Assembly (NCBI RefSeq): GCF_902805515.1
Contig: NZ_CADCTE010000128.1
Location: 1-36,129 of the forward strand
DNA: 36,129 nucleotides
Source: an uncultured Arthrobacter sp.
Lineage (GTDB): Bacteria; Actinomycetota; Actinomycetes; Actinomycetales; Micrococcaceae
Reading direction: 5' to 3'
Shown here: positions 15,201 to 22,981 of the stretch, one piece after another
Position numbering within the stretch: position 1 is the first letter of the stretch
Layout of the letters: every line of letters begins with the position of its first letter
Position numbers and translations under genes: made by a program
Notes under the pieces: generated by a model
Databases searched by the model: none
The model's input: the letters and a program-made list of their open reading frames with translations, nothing else
Told to the model about the DNA's origin: nothing

Positions 15201-16912
15201 TCGTTGTCCTTACCGTTGTCGCCGTCGGTCCCGGCGCCCGTTCCGGCGGCGGGAGCCCCGGCGGGCTGCAATTGATTTTCCCCTGCTTTGTCCGGGTGCG
15301 CCAGCCAGTGGCTGGTCAGCAGCTTCTCCACCGCGGCGCCCTCGGCAGGGAGCCTCGGATCCTCGCCGCGGGCCAGCAGCCCGTACTCAACGAGGACCCG
15401 CCCGTCCGGGTGCTCCCCGGTCCGCACCCAGGCCCGCCGCCGGCCGATGAACAGTGAGGCGCTCAGGCCCGCGAGGGCGAGGACCGAAAAGACCAGCGCC
15501 CCGACCTGGGCCGGGTCGTGGTGGATGTCCACGGCGATGTAGCGCTTCAGCCCGTCGAAGGTGATGGACCCCTTCCCCTCGGGCAGGTCGTAGGTCTCGC
15601 CCAGGCCCAGCACAATGCCGCCGTTGTCGCTGTTGCGGCTGTTCAGTTCCGTCAGGTTGTCGGTGTCCAGGACGTAAACGTTCTTCGGTTCCCCGCCGTC
15701 GAGGCCGAGGTCCCCGGCGTAGGAGTTGAGGTTGAGCTGGGGGTTGAACGGGTCGGGGTCGCGGGAGAAGGAGACGCCCTTTTCATCGACGAAGGCGGTC
15801 GGGAGGAAGAATCCGACGAAGCCGAGCTGTTCAGGGCGGGCATCCGGGGCCTTGATCACTGCGAGTGAGGTGTAGAGCCCGTCGGAGGGGATGGTGACCA
15901 CCGGTCCCTGCACGGCGATATTGCCCTCGCCGTCGCGGACGGTAATCACGGGGGCATAGCCGTTGCCGACCAGGTACACGCTCGTGCCGCCGATGTCGAC
16001 GGGGGCATTGACCTTGAGGGTCTGCTTCTTGGGCTCGGCGTCGGGCCCGTCCTGGGTGGTCAGGCTCGCGGTGAAGTCGAGGGGCTGGCCGTAGTGGCTC
16101 TCCTGGGCCCGGTCGAACTGCACGTCGAAGGCGTCGAGGCGGATGGAGTAGGGCTCGAGCTGGTCATCGGAGAAATTCGTGCCGGGGGTGAAGGCGTCGT
16201 AACCGACCAGGGTGTTCACGAAGGTGTCCCCCTCGACGATCACCTTCTGGCCGTTGTAACCGAACAGGCCCCCTACGGCGACGCTGACCAGCACCCCGAT
16301 CAGGGAGCTGTGGAAGACGAGGTTGCCGAGCTCCTTGCTGAAGCCGCGCTCGGCCGCCACCGACGGTCGATCGCCGTCCGCGTCGCGCACGTCCACACGG
16401 TAGCCGCGCTTCTTCAACAGCGCGGCGGCGTCGGCCACCGCGGAGGCCGGGGTGATGGCCGCACCGGACGCCCGCGCAGCGGGGATCTCCAGGGTGCCGT
16501 AGACCGGCATGCGCGAGAGCCGGCGCGGGGTGGCCGGCGGCTTGGCCCGGACCGCCCTGGCGTGGGCGATGGCGCGCGGGGTCACGCAGCCGATCAGGGA
16601 GATGAACAGCAGCAGGTAGATGGAGGAGAACCACACCGAGGAATACACGTCGAACAGCTGGAACCAGTCGAGGATCGGGCCGCTGTCCGGGTGGTCCTGG
16701 AGGTAGGTGGTGACGACGGCCGGATTCGCCGACCGCTGGGGGAAGAGCGATCCGGGAACGGCGGCCACGGCAAGGAGCAGCAGCAGGAACAACGCTATGC
16801 GCATGCTCGTGAGCTGCTTCCATGCCCACCGCAGGGTTCCGGTGAATCCGAGCGCGGGCAGGGCGGCGTCGGGCTGGGTGCCCTTGGTACGTGCCGTGTC
16901 CTTATTCACCAT
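15197..16912 (-). CDS. resB: Cytochrome c biogenesis protein ResB/Ccs1
   Basis: A 571-residue membrane protein, the partner of CcsB in system II cytochrome c synthesis. Helices are visible near residues 38-58 (MRIALFLLLLLAVAAVPGSL, with the family motif PQRS directly after), 85-110 (DVYSSVWFSSIYLLLFISLIGC), about 190-215 (VFHSSLIGVLVSVAVGGLFGY) and near 470-490. A large extracytoplasmic domain lies between the last two. The conserved His of the third helix region (FHSSL) is present. The cytoplasmic C-terminal tail is Ala/Gly-rich. AGCAGG precedes ATG 16912. The spacing to ccdA is 48 bases and to ccsB an ATGA overlap, so this is one operon: resA-ccdA-resB-ccsB. Confidence 0.93.
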   Translation of the reverse strand: MVNKDTARTKGTQPDAALPALGFTGTLRWAWKQLTSMRIALFLLLLLAVAAVPGSLFPQRSANPAVVTTYLQDHPDSGPILDWFQLFDVYSSVWFSSIYLLLFISLIGCVTPRAIAHARAVRAKPPATPRRLSRMPVYGTLEIPAARASGAAITPASAVADAAALLKKRGYRVDVRDADGDRPSVAAERGFSKELGNLVFHSSLIGVLVSVAVGGLFGYNGQKVIVEGDTFVNTLVGYDAFTPGTNFSDDQLEPYSIRLDAFDVQFDRAQESHYGQPLDFTASLTTQDGPDAEPKKQTLKVNAPVDIGGTSVYLVGNGYAPVITVRDGEGNIAVQGPVVTIPSDGLYTSLAVIKAPDARPEQLGFVGFFLPTAFVDEKGVSFSRDPDPFNPQLNLNSYAGDLGLDGGEPKNVYVLDTDNLTELNSRNSDNGGIVLGLGETYDLPEGKGSITFDGLKRYIAVDIHHDPAQVGALVFSVLALAGLSASLFIGRRRAWVRTGEHPDGRVLVEYGLLARGEDPRLPAEGAAVEKLLTSHWLAHPDKAGENQLQPAGAPAAGTGAGTDGDNGKDNE

Positions 16913-16960
16913 GACCTGCTTCTCGTGGGGATCGCTTTTCTGCGTCGTGCTGCGTACGGA

Positions 16961-17758
16961 TTAGATGGGAAGGACCACATTGCTGACCAGCAGGTCCTGG
17001 ATGCTGGTGATCCAGCTGTTCCAGATACCGGTGACCATCAACCCTCCCACAAGGATGAGCAGGCCGCCGCCGGAGCGCTGCAGGATCAGCCGGTTGCGCC
17101 GGAAGAACCGCAGCGCGCCCATTCCCCGCCGGATGCCCAGGGCGATGAAGAGGAAGGGCAAGCCCAGGCCCAGGCAGTAGACGAAGGTGAGGACGGCGCC
17201 CCTGAGCGCGCTCGCGTCGTCACCGGAGATGGCGAGGAGCTGGACCGCGCCGAGGGTGGGGCCGATGCATGGGGCCCATCCCAGTCCGAAGGTCATTCCC
17301 AGCAGGGGCGCACCCCACAGGCCGGCAGGGACGCGGGCGTGGAGCCTGCTTTCCCGCTGGAACAGGGCAAAGCCGCCAAGGAAGACGATTCCGAGCAGGA
17401 TGACCACGATGCCCAGCAGCTGGATCAGCCAGTCCTGGGAGACGCGCAGCCAGGCCCCGAGCTGGCCGAACAGCGTGCCGTAGGCCATGAAGACCGCGGA
17501 GAAGCCGAGGACGAACAGGGCGATGCCGGCGAACATGCGGCCGCGTTTCTGCTGCTCGAGGTCCACGCCGGTGAGGCCGGTGACGTAGCCCAGGTAGCCG
17601 GGCACGAGGGGCAGCACGCAGGGCGAGGCGAAGGAGACGAGCCCGGCCAGCAGGGCGACGGGGAGGGCGAGGAGCATCGACCCGCTCAGCACGGCGTCGG
17701 CAAAGGCGTTGCCGGCGGCCAGGGCGGGCCCCACGGTTGCGGCCAGTGCCGGGGTCAT
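16961..17758 (-). CDS. ccdA: CcdA-type thiol-disulfide transporter
   Basis: A 265-residue DsbD/CcdA-family membrane protein with about six to seven helices. It passes reducing equivalents from cytoplasmic thioredoxin to the extracytoplasmic ResA. The two redox cysteines occur in conserved settings, [16 protein letters not shown] (first helix) and [12 protein letters not shown] (fourth helix). The N-terminus has an extra Ala-rich hydrophobic segment before the first core helix. GGAGTAAGG precedes ATG 17758 and overlaps the end of resA, whose stop is 6 bases upstream, consistent with coupled translation. Function follows clearly from motif and operon context. Confidence 0.92.
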   Translation of the reverse strand: MTPALAATVGPALAAGNAFADAVLSGSMLLALPVALLAGLVSFASPCVLPLVPGYLGYVTGLTGVDLEQQKRGRMFAGIALFVLGFSAVFMAYGTLFGQLGAWLRVSQDWLIQLLGIVVILLGIVFLGGFALFQRESRLHARVPAGLWGAPLLGMTFGLGWAPCIGPTLGAVQLLAISGDDASALRGAVLTFVYCLGLGLPFLFIALGIRRGMGALRFFRRNRLILQRSGGGLLILVGGLMVTGIWNSWITSIQDLLVSNVVLPI

Positions 17759-17764
17759 TGTGCC

Positions 17765-18385
17765 TTACTCCCCGAGCGCATCGCGGACGAGGGCCTTGAG
17801 CGTGCTCTTTTCGGCCAGTCCCAGGATCCGCGCCGACACCCGGCCCTCCTTGTCCAGGACCAGGGTGGTGGGCACCGCCTGCGGGGGAACATAGCTTGTC
17901 ATCGCCAGCAGGACGCCGCCGTCCTTGTCGTTGAAGCTGGGATAGGGGATCTCGAAGTTCCGCTCGAAGGCCTCCGCGGTCGCCCGCTCGTCGCGGATGT
18001 TGACTCCGTAGAACTGCGCTCCCTGCGGCCCGAATTCATCCGAGAGGGCCACGAGGTCAGGGGCCTCCTTGCGGCACGGGGCGCAGGCGGCGTACCAGAA
18101 GTTGAGCACGGTCACCTTGCCGGCCCAGTCGGAGCTCGCCACCTGGGTGCCGTCAAAAAGCGTCCCGGAGAGGTCGACGGGTTTCCCCCGGTCGGAGGCT
18201 GCGTACTCGGTGACCGAACCGTCCCCGGCGATGTAGTTCTTGTTGTCCCCGGCGGCGGCCTCCTGGGCCAGCGGATCATCCGCCGCGCAGCCGGCGAGGC
18301 CGAGCGAAACGGAGACGCCGAGGACCGCGGCGGCGCGGAACGCGGACCACGGGCGGCAGGCCAGGGCGGGAATCGGAGGCTTCAC
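17765..18385 (-). CDS. resA: ResA/TlpA-like thioredoxin lipoprotein
   Basis: A 206-residue thioredoxin-fold lipoprotein with an N-terminal signal and lipobox LAGC. The TlpA-like domain contains NFWYAACAPCRKEAPDL, with the CAPC active site and the extra Glu typical of ResA. A cis-Pro segment follows (PQAVPTTLVLDKEGRV). It reduces the CXXCH cysteines of apocytochrome c outside the membrane before heme attachment. GTG 18385 is chosen because a GAAAGAA motif lies about 5 bases upstream; a TTG four codons earlier is the alternative. It is the first gene of the resA-ccdA-resB-ccsB operon. A -10 element and a BlaI-like palindrome lie immediately upstream, after the end of the histidine phosphatase gene. 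Confidence 0.9.
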   Translation of the reverse strand: MKPPIPALACRPWSAFRAAAVLGVSVSLGLAGCAADDPLAQEAAAGDNKNYIAGDGSVTEYAASDRGKPVDLSGTLFDGTQVASSDWAGKVTVLNFWYAACAPCRKEAPDLVALSDEFGPQGAQFYGVNIRDERATAEAFERNFEIPYPSFNDKDGGVLLAMTSYVPPQAVPTTLVLDKEGRVSARILGLAEKSTLKALVRDALGE

Positions 18386-18401
18386 GGCTTCTTTCAAATA
18401 T

Positions 18402-18418
18402 TTCTACAGCGTGTAGTA
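18402..18418 (-). promoter_or_regulatory. BlaI/CopY-like operator of the resA operon
   Basis: On the minus strand the sequence is TACTACA, CGC, TGTAGAA. From memory, the mycobacterial BlaI site is (T/G)ACTACA-NNN-TGTAGT(C/A), so only one position near the end differs. It directly follows a -10-like TAGAAT (18424-18419) and would cover the transcription start near 18412. No regulator gene for it is in the window. Confidence 0.5.
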
Positions 18419-18424
18419 ATTCTA
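18419..18424 (-). promoter_or_regulatory. -10 element of the resA operon
   Basis: TAGAAT on the minus strand lies directly after the histidine phosphatase coding end (stop at 18425-18427). It predicts a start near 18412 and a leader of about 27 bases before GTG 18385. No convincing -35 is seen. Confidence 0.45.
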
Positions 18425-19093
18425 CTATGCTCCCGGAATGTTCGCCGCTCCGGGCAGCAGGTCGGCGCAGGGCTCTTCGTACCGGACGCGGGTAATGTCG
18501 CTGCCGGAGAAGTCGAGCGAGGTGACCGAGGTCAGGGTGCACTCGCGCTGCCGGGGATCATGCCAGAGGCGGCGGTGCTCGGCCGCCAGCCGCGTCACCC
18601 AGATGGGCAGCTGGTGGCTGACCAGGACCGCCTCGACCGGGCCGTCCGCGCCGCCCAGTTCCAGGGCACGGGTACGGGCGAACTGCACGGCGGCCATCAC
18701 GCGCTCGACCTGTCGGGAGTACGGCTCCCCCCAGGAGGGGCGGAAGGGGTTGGCCAGCAGGGGCCAGTACCGGGGATTCCGCAGCCTGCTCTTCACCCTC
18801 GACATCCCCTCGAACCGGTTTTCGGCCTCAAGGATGCGCTCCTCGGTGTGCACGGGCAGGTCCAGGGCCGTGCCGAGCGGCTGTGCCGTCTCCTGGGCCC
18901 GGACCAGCGGGGAGGCCGCGAGGTAGACGATGTTCGCCCCATCGCTGCGCCGCTTTTCGAAGTGGGCGGCCATCTGGTCCGCCATCCGGCGTCCCAGTTC
19001 GGACAGGTGGAACTCGGGGAGGCGGCCGTAGAGGACGCCCTTGGGGTTGTGGACCTCACCGTGGCGCACCAGGTGGACGGTTGCAAGGGGCAT
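18425..19093 (-). CDS. Histidine phosphatase (phosphoglycerate mutase-like)
   Basis: A 222-residue member of the histidine phosphatase superfamily. The phospho-accepting His lies in LVRHGEVHNP, and the second catalytic His in VLVSHQLPIW. Arg residues of the phosphate pocket are in ASPLVRAQETAQPL. The family covers phosphoglycerate mutases, cobalamin phosphatases and others; this gene most likely corresponds to the M. tuberculosis Rv0525 type found next to the cytochrome c genes. Its substrate is unknown. The start ATG 19093 gives the family N-terminus at once. It lies 27 bases before the resA leader on the same strand, but a separate promoter between them suggests the downstream operon can be expressed alone. 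Confidence 0.85.
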   Translation of the reverse strand: MPLATVHLVRHGEVHNPKGVLYGRLPEFHLSELGRRMADQMAAHFEKRRSDGANIVYLAASPLVRAQETAQPLGTALDLPVHTEERILEAENRFEGMSRVKSRLRNPRYWPLLANPFRPSWGEPYSRQVERVMAAVQFARTRALELGGADGPVEAVLVSHQLPIWVTRLAAEHRRLWHDPRQRECTLTSVTSLDFSGSDITRVRYEEPCADLLPGAANIPGA

Positions 19094-19205
19094 CTGCCTA
19101 GTTTCTCAGAGTTCCGCCACCGGACTAAATCCGGACAGCCCGTTTCGGCGCGGCAGGGTCCGGATTCTCGGAGGGCGCCCCGGAGCCGGACCACCCCCCG
19201 GGGAA

Positions 19206-19240
19206 TAAAACATGCAAAAACATGTTTACATAGTTACAAG
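19206..19240 (+). promoter_or_regulatory. A+T-rich promoter/operator region of the yceI gene
   Basis: A stretch much richer in A+T than the chromosome, containing the perfect 10-base palindrome AAACATGTTT (19218-19227). A second ACATG lies just to its left (19210-19214), and TTTACATAGTTACA follows. Such spaced elements suggest a repressor site (MarR or TetR type) over the promoter. The regulator cannot be identified. Confidence 0.4.
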
Positions 19241-19269
19241 CCTTCCGCTTCCATCAAGGAGAAACATTC

Positions 19270-19821
19270 ATGAGCATCCCCACAGGCCTCACCCACGGCA
19301 CCTGGTCCTTCGACCCTTCGCACAGCGAGATCGGCTTCACCGTCCGCCACGCGGGCATCAGCAAGGTCCGCGGCAGCTTCGCAGACGTCGACGCCACCAT
19401 GGTCGTCGGTTCCTCGCTCGAGGACTCAAAGGTCACCGCCACCATCAAGACCGTGTCCTTCCAGTCCGGTGACGAAAACCGCGACGCCCACGTGCGCAGC
19501 GCCGACTTCTTCGACGCCGAGGTTTTCCCGGAGATGACCTTCACCTCCACCTCCGTTGAGACGAAGGGTGAAACCTACAAGATCGCCGGCGATCTCACGA
19601 TCCGCGGGATCACCCAGCCTGTGGTCCTTGACGCCGAGTTCAACGGCGTCGCTGTCGATCCTTTCGGCGCCACCCGCGCAGGCATCTCGGGCCAGACCAC
19701 GATCTCCCGCAAGGACTTCGGCCTGACCTGGAACGCCGCCCTCGAAGCCGGCGGCGTGCTTGTCGGCGACAAGGTCACCATCTCGGTTGACGCCGCCTTC
19801 GTGGCGCCTTCGGCCAACTGA
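19270..19821 (+). CDS. YceI-family lipocalin-like protein
   Basis: A 183-residue protein of the YceI family, a lipocalin-like beta barrel that binds isoprenoid or other amphiphilic molecules. Typical blocks are GTWSFDPSHSEIGFTVRHAGISKVRG, the helix segment DENRDAHVRSADFFDAEVFPEMTF, and LTIRGITQPVVLDAEF, with KDFGLTWNAALEAGGVLVGD at the end. There is no signal peptide, so it is cytoplasmic as written, as in many actinobacterial homologues. AAGGAG (19256-19261) lies 8 bases before ATG 19270. The location close to menaquinone and cytochrome genes is suggestive, because the family binds polyisoprenoids such as quinone precursors, but a direct role is not shown. Two strong hairpins follow the gene. 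Confidence 0.9.
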   Translation: MSIPTGLTHGTWSFDPSHSEIGFTVRHAGISKVRGSFADVDATMVVGSSLEDSKVTATIKTVSFQSGDENRDAHVRSADFFDAEVFPEMTFTSTSVETKGETYKIAGDLTIRGITQPVVLDAEFNGVAVDPFGATRAGISGQTTISRKDFGLTWNAALEAGGVLVGDKVTISVDAAFVAPSAN

Positions 19822-19830
19822 TTCACTCCG

Positions 19831-19893
19831 ACCGGGCCCATCCACCCGGTTGACACTGCGCCGCCGGCGGGCCCTCGGGAACGCCGGCGGCGC
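19831..19893 (+). terminator. Tandem hairpins after the yceI gene
   Basis: ACCGGG/CCCGGT (19831-19836 and 19845-19850) form a 6-bp stem. GCGCCGCCGGCG/CGCCGGCGGCGC (19858-19869 and 19882-19893) form a perfect 12-bp stem with a 12-base loop. There is no T tract, as is common for actinobacterial terminators. Confidence 0.65.
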
Positions 19894-20060
19894 ACCGCGT
19901 TTGGCCCCGTGAGCCACGCGGCCGGAACGGTGCCGGGCGCGCCGGATCAAAACCTCGACTCTGCCGGCCGGCGCGGTAGGGTGAACGCAAGATCCGGCAG
20001 GCCGCGAAACGGCAGGTGCCGGCTCGTCCTACCCTGCACGCCTGACGAACGGATGCGGCA

Positions 20061-20783
20061 ATGAGCACACCTGACGAGAACCCCAACTCCACCCCGCAGA
20101 ACCCGGACGCGCCCCGGTACGGCCAAAACGAGGGCCAGCCGCGGTACGGGCAGAACCCGACGCCGTCCCCCGGGCAGAACCCCCCGCCCGCTTACGGGCA
20201 GAACGCTCCGCAGTCCTACGGTTCGAATTCCCCGGCCTCCCCCGGGCAGCAGGGTTACGGGCAGCAGCCGTACGGCTACCAGTCGGCCCAGCCCTCCGGC
20301 TACGCTTACCCGGGCTCGGCCTCGATGCCCGCCACCGCCAAGGGACCCGCACCCCAGCGGGTCGTTCTGGCCTTCTGGCTCATTCTCGCGGCGGCCGTCC
20401 TCGGGCTCATCAGCACGATCGTCAGCTCGCTCGATCCCCTGGCCAGCCTGACCCCGCAACAGCGTGAGCAGTTCGAAGGGTCGGGGGTTTCCCCCGAGTC
20501 CATCAGCGGGATCGCCACAACCATCGGGGTCGTCGTGGGGCTCCTGTTCGCCGCCCTCTACGTCCTGCTCGCGTTCATGATCCGCAAGGGAAAGAACTGG
20601 GCGCGGATCACGCTGACCGTCCTGGCCGCCCTGTCCGTCCTCGGGTTCCTCTTCGGCCTCGCAGGCGGCGCCCCGGTCGGGCTCCTGTCGACCCTCGTGC
20701 TGATCCTCGTCGTCGCCGGCGTCGTCCTGTGCTACCTGAAGCCCGCGGGCGAGTACTTCAAGCCCGCCGCTCCGCGCTACTGA
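20061..20783 (+). CDS. Membrane protein with YGQN-repeat low-complexity N-terminus
   Basis: A 240-residue protein. Residues 1-95 are a disordered Pro/Gly/Gln/Tyr/Asn/Ser-rich domain with repeats of the form YGQN (RYGQNEG, RYGQNPT, AYGQNAP, SYGSNSP, GYGQQP). The C-terminal half has about four transmembrane helices: residues 103-125, 154-178 (TIGVVVGLLFAALYVLLAFM), 185-205 and 210-228. A polar extracellular loop (DPLASLTPQQREQF) sits between helices 1 and 2. The architecture resembles actinobacterial DUF4064- or DUF2127-like proteins, but I cannot assign a family. The Tyr/Gln/Gly-rich tail could mediate weak multivalent interactions. Leader and start are short: TACCCT (20030-20035) may be the -10. 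It converges with rex, with 10 bases between the stops. Confidence 0.75.
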   Translation: MSTPDENPNSTPQNPDAPRYGQNEGQPRYGQNPTPSPGQNPPPAYGQNAPQSYGSNSPASPGQQGYGQQPYGYQSAQPSGYAYPGSASMPATAKGPAPQRVVLAFWLILAAAVLGLISTIVSSLDPLASLTPQQREQFEGSGVSPESISGIATTIGVVVGLLFAALYVLLAFMIRKGKNWARITLTVLAALSVLGFLFGLAGGAPVGLLSTLVLILVVAGVVLCYLKPAGEYFKPAAPRY

Positions 20784-20793
20784 AAGCCGCCGC

Positions 20794-21507
20794 CTACTGC
20801 GCCGAGCGGGCGTCGGTGATCGACTCGATGACCGCGTCCTGCGCCCGCTGGGCGTGGTAGGCAAGAATCTGGAGCTCCGTTGACATGTCGACCTTCCGCA
20901 GCTGGACGTGCGGAGGGACCTGGAGCACCACGGGGGCGAAGCTGAGGATGCTGGTGATCCCGCTGGCCACCAGGCGGTCGCACAGCTGTTGGGCGACCGG
21001 CGCCGGCACCGCGAGGACCGCCATGTTCGCCCGGGTCCGTTCGAGGACCGTCTCAAGGTCGTCGACGGCGCTCACCCGCAGCCAGCCGACCTCCGATCCG
21101 ACAACCATCCTGTCCGCGTCGACCAGCGCGACGATCTCGAACCCGCGGGAAGCAAACCCGGAATAGCCCGCCAGCGCCCGACCCAGGTTGCCGACTCCGA
21201 TGATGGCCACCCGCCAGTCGAGGGTGAGACCCAGCGCGGTGGAGATCTGGCGGTTCAGGTACTGCACGTCGTAGCCGACGCCCCGGGTGCCGTAGGAACC
21301 GAGGTAGGAAAGATCCTTGCGCAGGATCGGCGAATTGACTCCGGCCGCGTCCGCGAGGACCTCCGAGGAGACCCGTTCGATCCCCTCGGCCAGGAGCGAG
21401 TTCAGCGCCCTCAGGTAGATCGTGAGGCGGGTCAGGGAGGCCGGCGGAATGCGGCGCCCACCATCGGCGCTCACCGAATGAAGCTCTGGCGTCTCTGGCG
21501 TCGTCAC
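20794..21507 (-). CDS. rex: Redox-sensing transcriptional repressor Rex
   Basis: A 237-residue NADH/NAD+-sensing repressor of respiratory genes. Residues about 18-85 form the winged helix (SLTRLTIYLRALNSLLAEG, and NSPILRKDLSYLGSYGTRGVGYDV, the recognition region). A Rossmann domain follows, with AIIGVGNLGRALAGY and EIVALVDAD. The C-terminal domain-swapped helix is HAQRAQDAVIESI. The start is GTG 21507, preceded by GGAG at 9 bases. The frame continues to 21855, but that part is Arg/Pro/Ser-rich and overlaps the next gene antisense to nothing sensible, so it is rejected. In Streptomyces, Rex controls cytochrome and NADH dehydrogenase genes. I found no clear copy of its site (TTGTGAAC/TTCACAA type) in this window. 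Confidence 0.93.
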   Translation of the reverse strand: MTTPETPELHSVSADGGRRIPPASLTRLTIYLRALNSLLAEGIERVSSEVLADAAGVNSPILRKDLSYLGSYGTRGVGYDVQYLNRQISTALGLTLDWRVAIIGVGNLGRALAGYSGFASRGFEIVALVDADRMVVGSEVGWLRVSAVDDLETVLERTRANMAVLAVPAPVAQQLCDRLVASGITSILSFAPVVLQVPPHVQLRKVDMSTELQILAYHAQRAQDAVIESITDARSAQ

Positions 21508-21655
21508 TGTAATCTGCTCCGTTGCATCAGGTGGCCCACCGAAGCGGCGCCCGTTCCGGCCGCTGCCCCCAAAGCCCCGACTCGAAATCCCTTCAACTCT
21601 ATGCCGCAGCGGCCGGGCCCACCAAGTGCGGGCGTCGCCGCGGTGGGCCCGGACC

Positions 21656-22435
21656 TCAGAGCGGAAGCGGGTGCTCGAGCACTCCCGCGGGCGTCCCCCG
21701 GCCGGAGAGGATCCGGCAGCAGTCGATGGCATCGATCTCCAGGGGTGCGCTCCCGTCGTCGTCCCGGACGAAGGTACCGCCGGCCGGACCGGTGAGTCGG
21801 AGGTGGAACGGGTCGGTGTGGAGGGTCGCCCACTCCGCGATGATGTCTTCGACAATGCGCCCGTCGTGTTCCCGGGTCGGGTTGAGCGGCCGGCCGGTCG
21901 CCCGGGAGATGTCGATGCGGTGCATCCAGACGTCGCGGGTGAACCCGATGTCGAAAAGATAGCTCAGCGGCTGCCAGCCGAAGTCGACGCCGGCCATGCT
22001 GCCCAGGGGCAGCAGCCGAAGCCTGCGAACGGCCCCGGGCAGCCGCCTGCGGGACCTGAGCGCGGCCCCGGCCGCGCTCACCCACCGCGCGGGGATGTCC
22101 CGGGCGCCGAGGTCACGTCGAGCCTGAAGCTGGGCCTCATTGAGTCCGTCCACCCAATGCTGGCCGCCGATCTGCGCGGTGAGCCTGCGCCCCCGCACCG
22201 CCTGGCGCAGGAACTCACGGGGTGAGGCCTGTGCCTCGGCGGAGGCAACGACATGCACGGCCACATCCCGCACCGTCCAGCGGGCGCAGTCGGTCCCCCG
22301 ATCCCAGTCTCCGGCGCTGAGCTGCTGCAGGAGAGTGGAGAACCGCTGATTTTCCTCTGCTGCCAGCCGCATGGCCTCGTGGTGCCCGATCCGGGCGATT
22401 TCAGCCACCCGGAGGGAAGGGCGATCCTCGGTCAT
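21656..22435 (-). CDS. DinB/mycothiol-dependent maleylpyruvate isomerase-fold protein
   Basis: A 259-residue protein of the maleylpyruvate isomerase/DinB superfamily, helical-bundle enzymes that usually use mycothiol and a metal. The N-terminal region contains RFSTLLQQLSAGDWDRGTDCARWTVRDVAVHVVA, where the W-x(n)-DVAVHV segment carries the first metal-binding His. Later TRDVWMHRIDISRATGR carries the second His. The C-terminal part has the LTGPAGGTFV strand of the SCP2-like domain often fused in actinobacteria. Mycothiol is the actinobacterial thiol, consistent with the organism. ATG 22435 is chosen because the conserved sequence begins there; the upstream open frame is low complexity. Its substrate is unknown. 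A TACGCT -10 candidate lies at 22521-22516. Confidence 0.8.
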   Translation of the reverse strand: MTEDRPSLRVAEIARIGHHEAMRLAAEENQRFSTLLQQLSAGDWDRGTDCARWTVRDVAVHVVASAEAQASPREFLRQAVRGRRLTAQIGGQHWVDGLNEAQLQARRDLGARDIPARWVSAAGAALRSRRRLPGAVRRLRLLPLGSMAGVDFGWQPLSYLFDIGFTRDVWMHRIDISRATGRPLNPTREHDGRIVEDIIAEWATLHTDPFHLRLTGPAGGTFVRDDDGSAPLEIDAIDCCRILSGRGTPAGVLEHPLPL

Positions 22436-22662
22436 GGCGCATCCCTGCCTTCGCTTCCGTCGGGTCCGGTGGGCTCCGGGGCTCGGTTGCGCCGAAGCCT
22501 GATCGCTGCACCTTAAGCGTAGGACCGCCGGTCCCGGTGCGACAGGCCCTGCCCCGCCATACGGCAGGGGTTTCCGCCGCCACGGAAGGTCGGCGGGAGC
22601 CCCTCCGCCGCCTCGAGTCCGGGAGCACCGGCGCGGGCCCGATGACCGCAGATCGGACTGGT
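22436..22662. other. Intergenic region between grx-like gene and isomerase-fold gene
   Basis: These 227 bases hold no convincing gene. On the minus strand the only promoter-like element I see is TACGCT at 22521-22516, which would give a leader of about 74 bases for the gene starting at 22435. The rest is GC-rich. Confidence 0.4.
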
Positions 22663-22920
22663 TCAGGGCCGCAGCAGGCGCCGCAGCCGCTCTTCGTCGA
22701 TCGTCCAAAAGTCGCGCTGGACGCCGTCGATCATCAGCACGGGCAGTTCCTCGGCGAACCTCTCCAGCAGTTCGGGCGCGTCCGTGACCGATTGTTCCCG
22801 CCAGCGCAGACCCAGCGAGGCGGTGACCCTTTCCACCACGGCGCGCGCGTCCTCGCAGAGGTGGCACTGCGGTTTCGTCACGAGCACGACGTCGGGCGGG
22901 CCTTCGGGCTGGGTCTTCAT
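22663..22920 (-). CDS. Glutaredoxin-like (CxxC) thiol protein
   Basis: An 85-residue thioredoxin-fold protein with the active-site motif KPQCHLCEDA and the cis-Pro segment ELPVLMIDG. This is the short glutaredoxin-like (DUF836) family that, in actinobacteria, is found beside rex or heme genes; the M. tuberculosis counterpart would be Rv0508. It is cytoplasmic and may act with mycothiol or thioredoxin. ATG 22920 is preceded exactly 6 bases upstream by TAGGTT (22932-22927), so a leaderless mRNA is predicted; the GAAGAG between them could also serve as a weak ribosome site. It is divergent from the HAD gene, whose start lies 62 bases away. Confidence 0.85.
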   Translation of the reverse strand: MKTQPEGPPDVVLVTKPQCHLCEDARAVVERVTASLGLRWREQSVTDAPELLERFAEELPVLMIDGVQRDFWTIDEERLRRLLRP

Positions 22921-22926
22921 CTCTTC

Positions 22927-22975
22927 AACCTACCCGCCGCGGCACACGGACGCGGGCACCGCTTGTGGCTAGACT
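22927..22975. promoter_or_regulatory. Divergent leaderless promoters: glutaredoxin-like and HAD genes
   Basis: Minus strand: TAGGTT (22932-22927), 6 bases before ATG 22920. Plus strand: TAGACT (22970-22975), 6 bases before ATG 22982. Neither gene needs a leader. The two -10 elements lie 37 bases apart, so the -35 regions overlap in the space between them. Confidence 0.6.
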
Positions 22976-22981
22976 TTCACC

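Noticed and set aside
16094-19273. A 1,059-codon plus-strand open frame opposite resB, ccdA, resA and the histidine phosphatase gene
   Set aside because: Shadow of the cytochrome c operon. Its translation has no recognisable domain and it crosses four well-supported genes.
20777-20983. Rex-type operator (TTGTGAAC/TTCACAA) near rex or the cytochrome operon
   Set aside because: No stretch matches both half-sites by eye, so no self-regulation site is called.
21508-21855. N-terminal extension of Rex
   Set aside because: The extra residues are Arg/Pro/Ser-rich and lie opposite or within the neighbouring gene. The Rex family starts at the GTG with a ribosome site.
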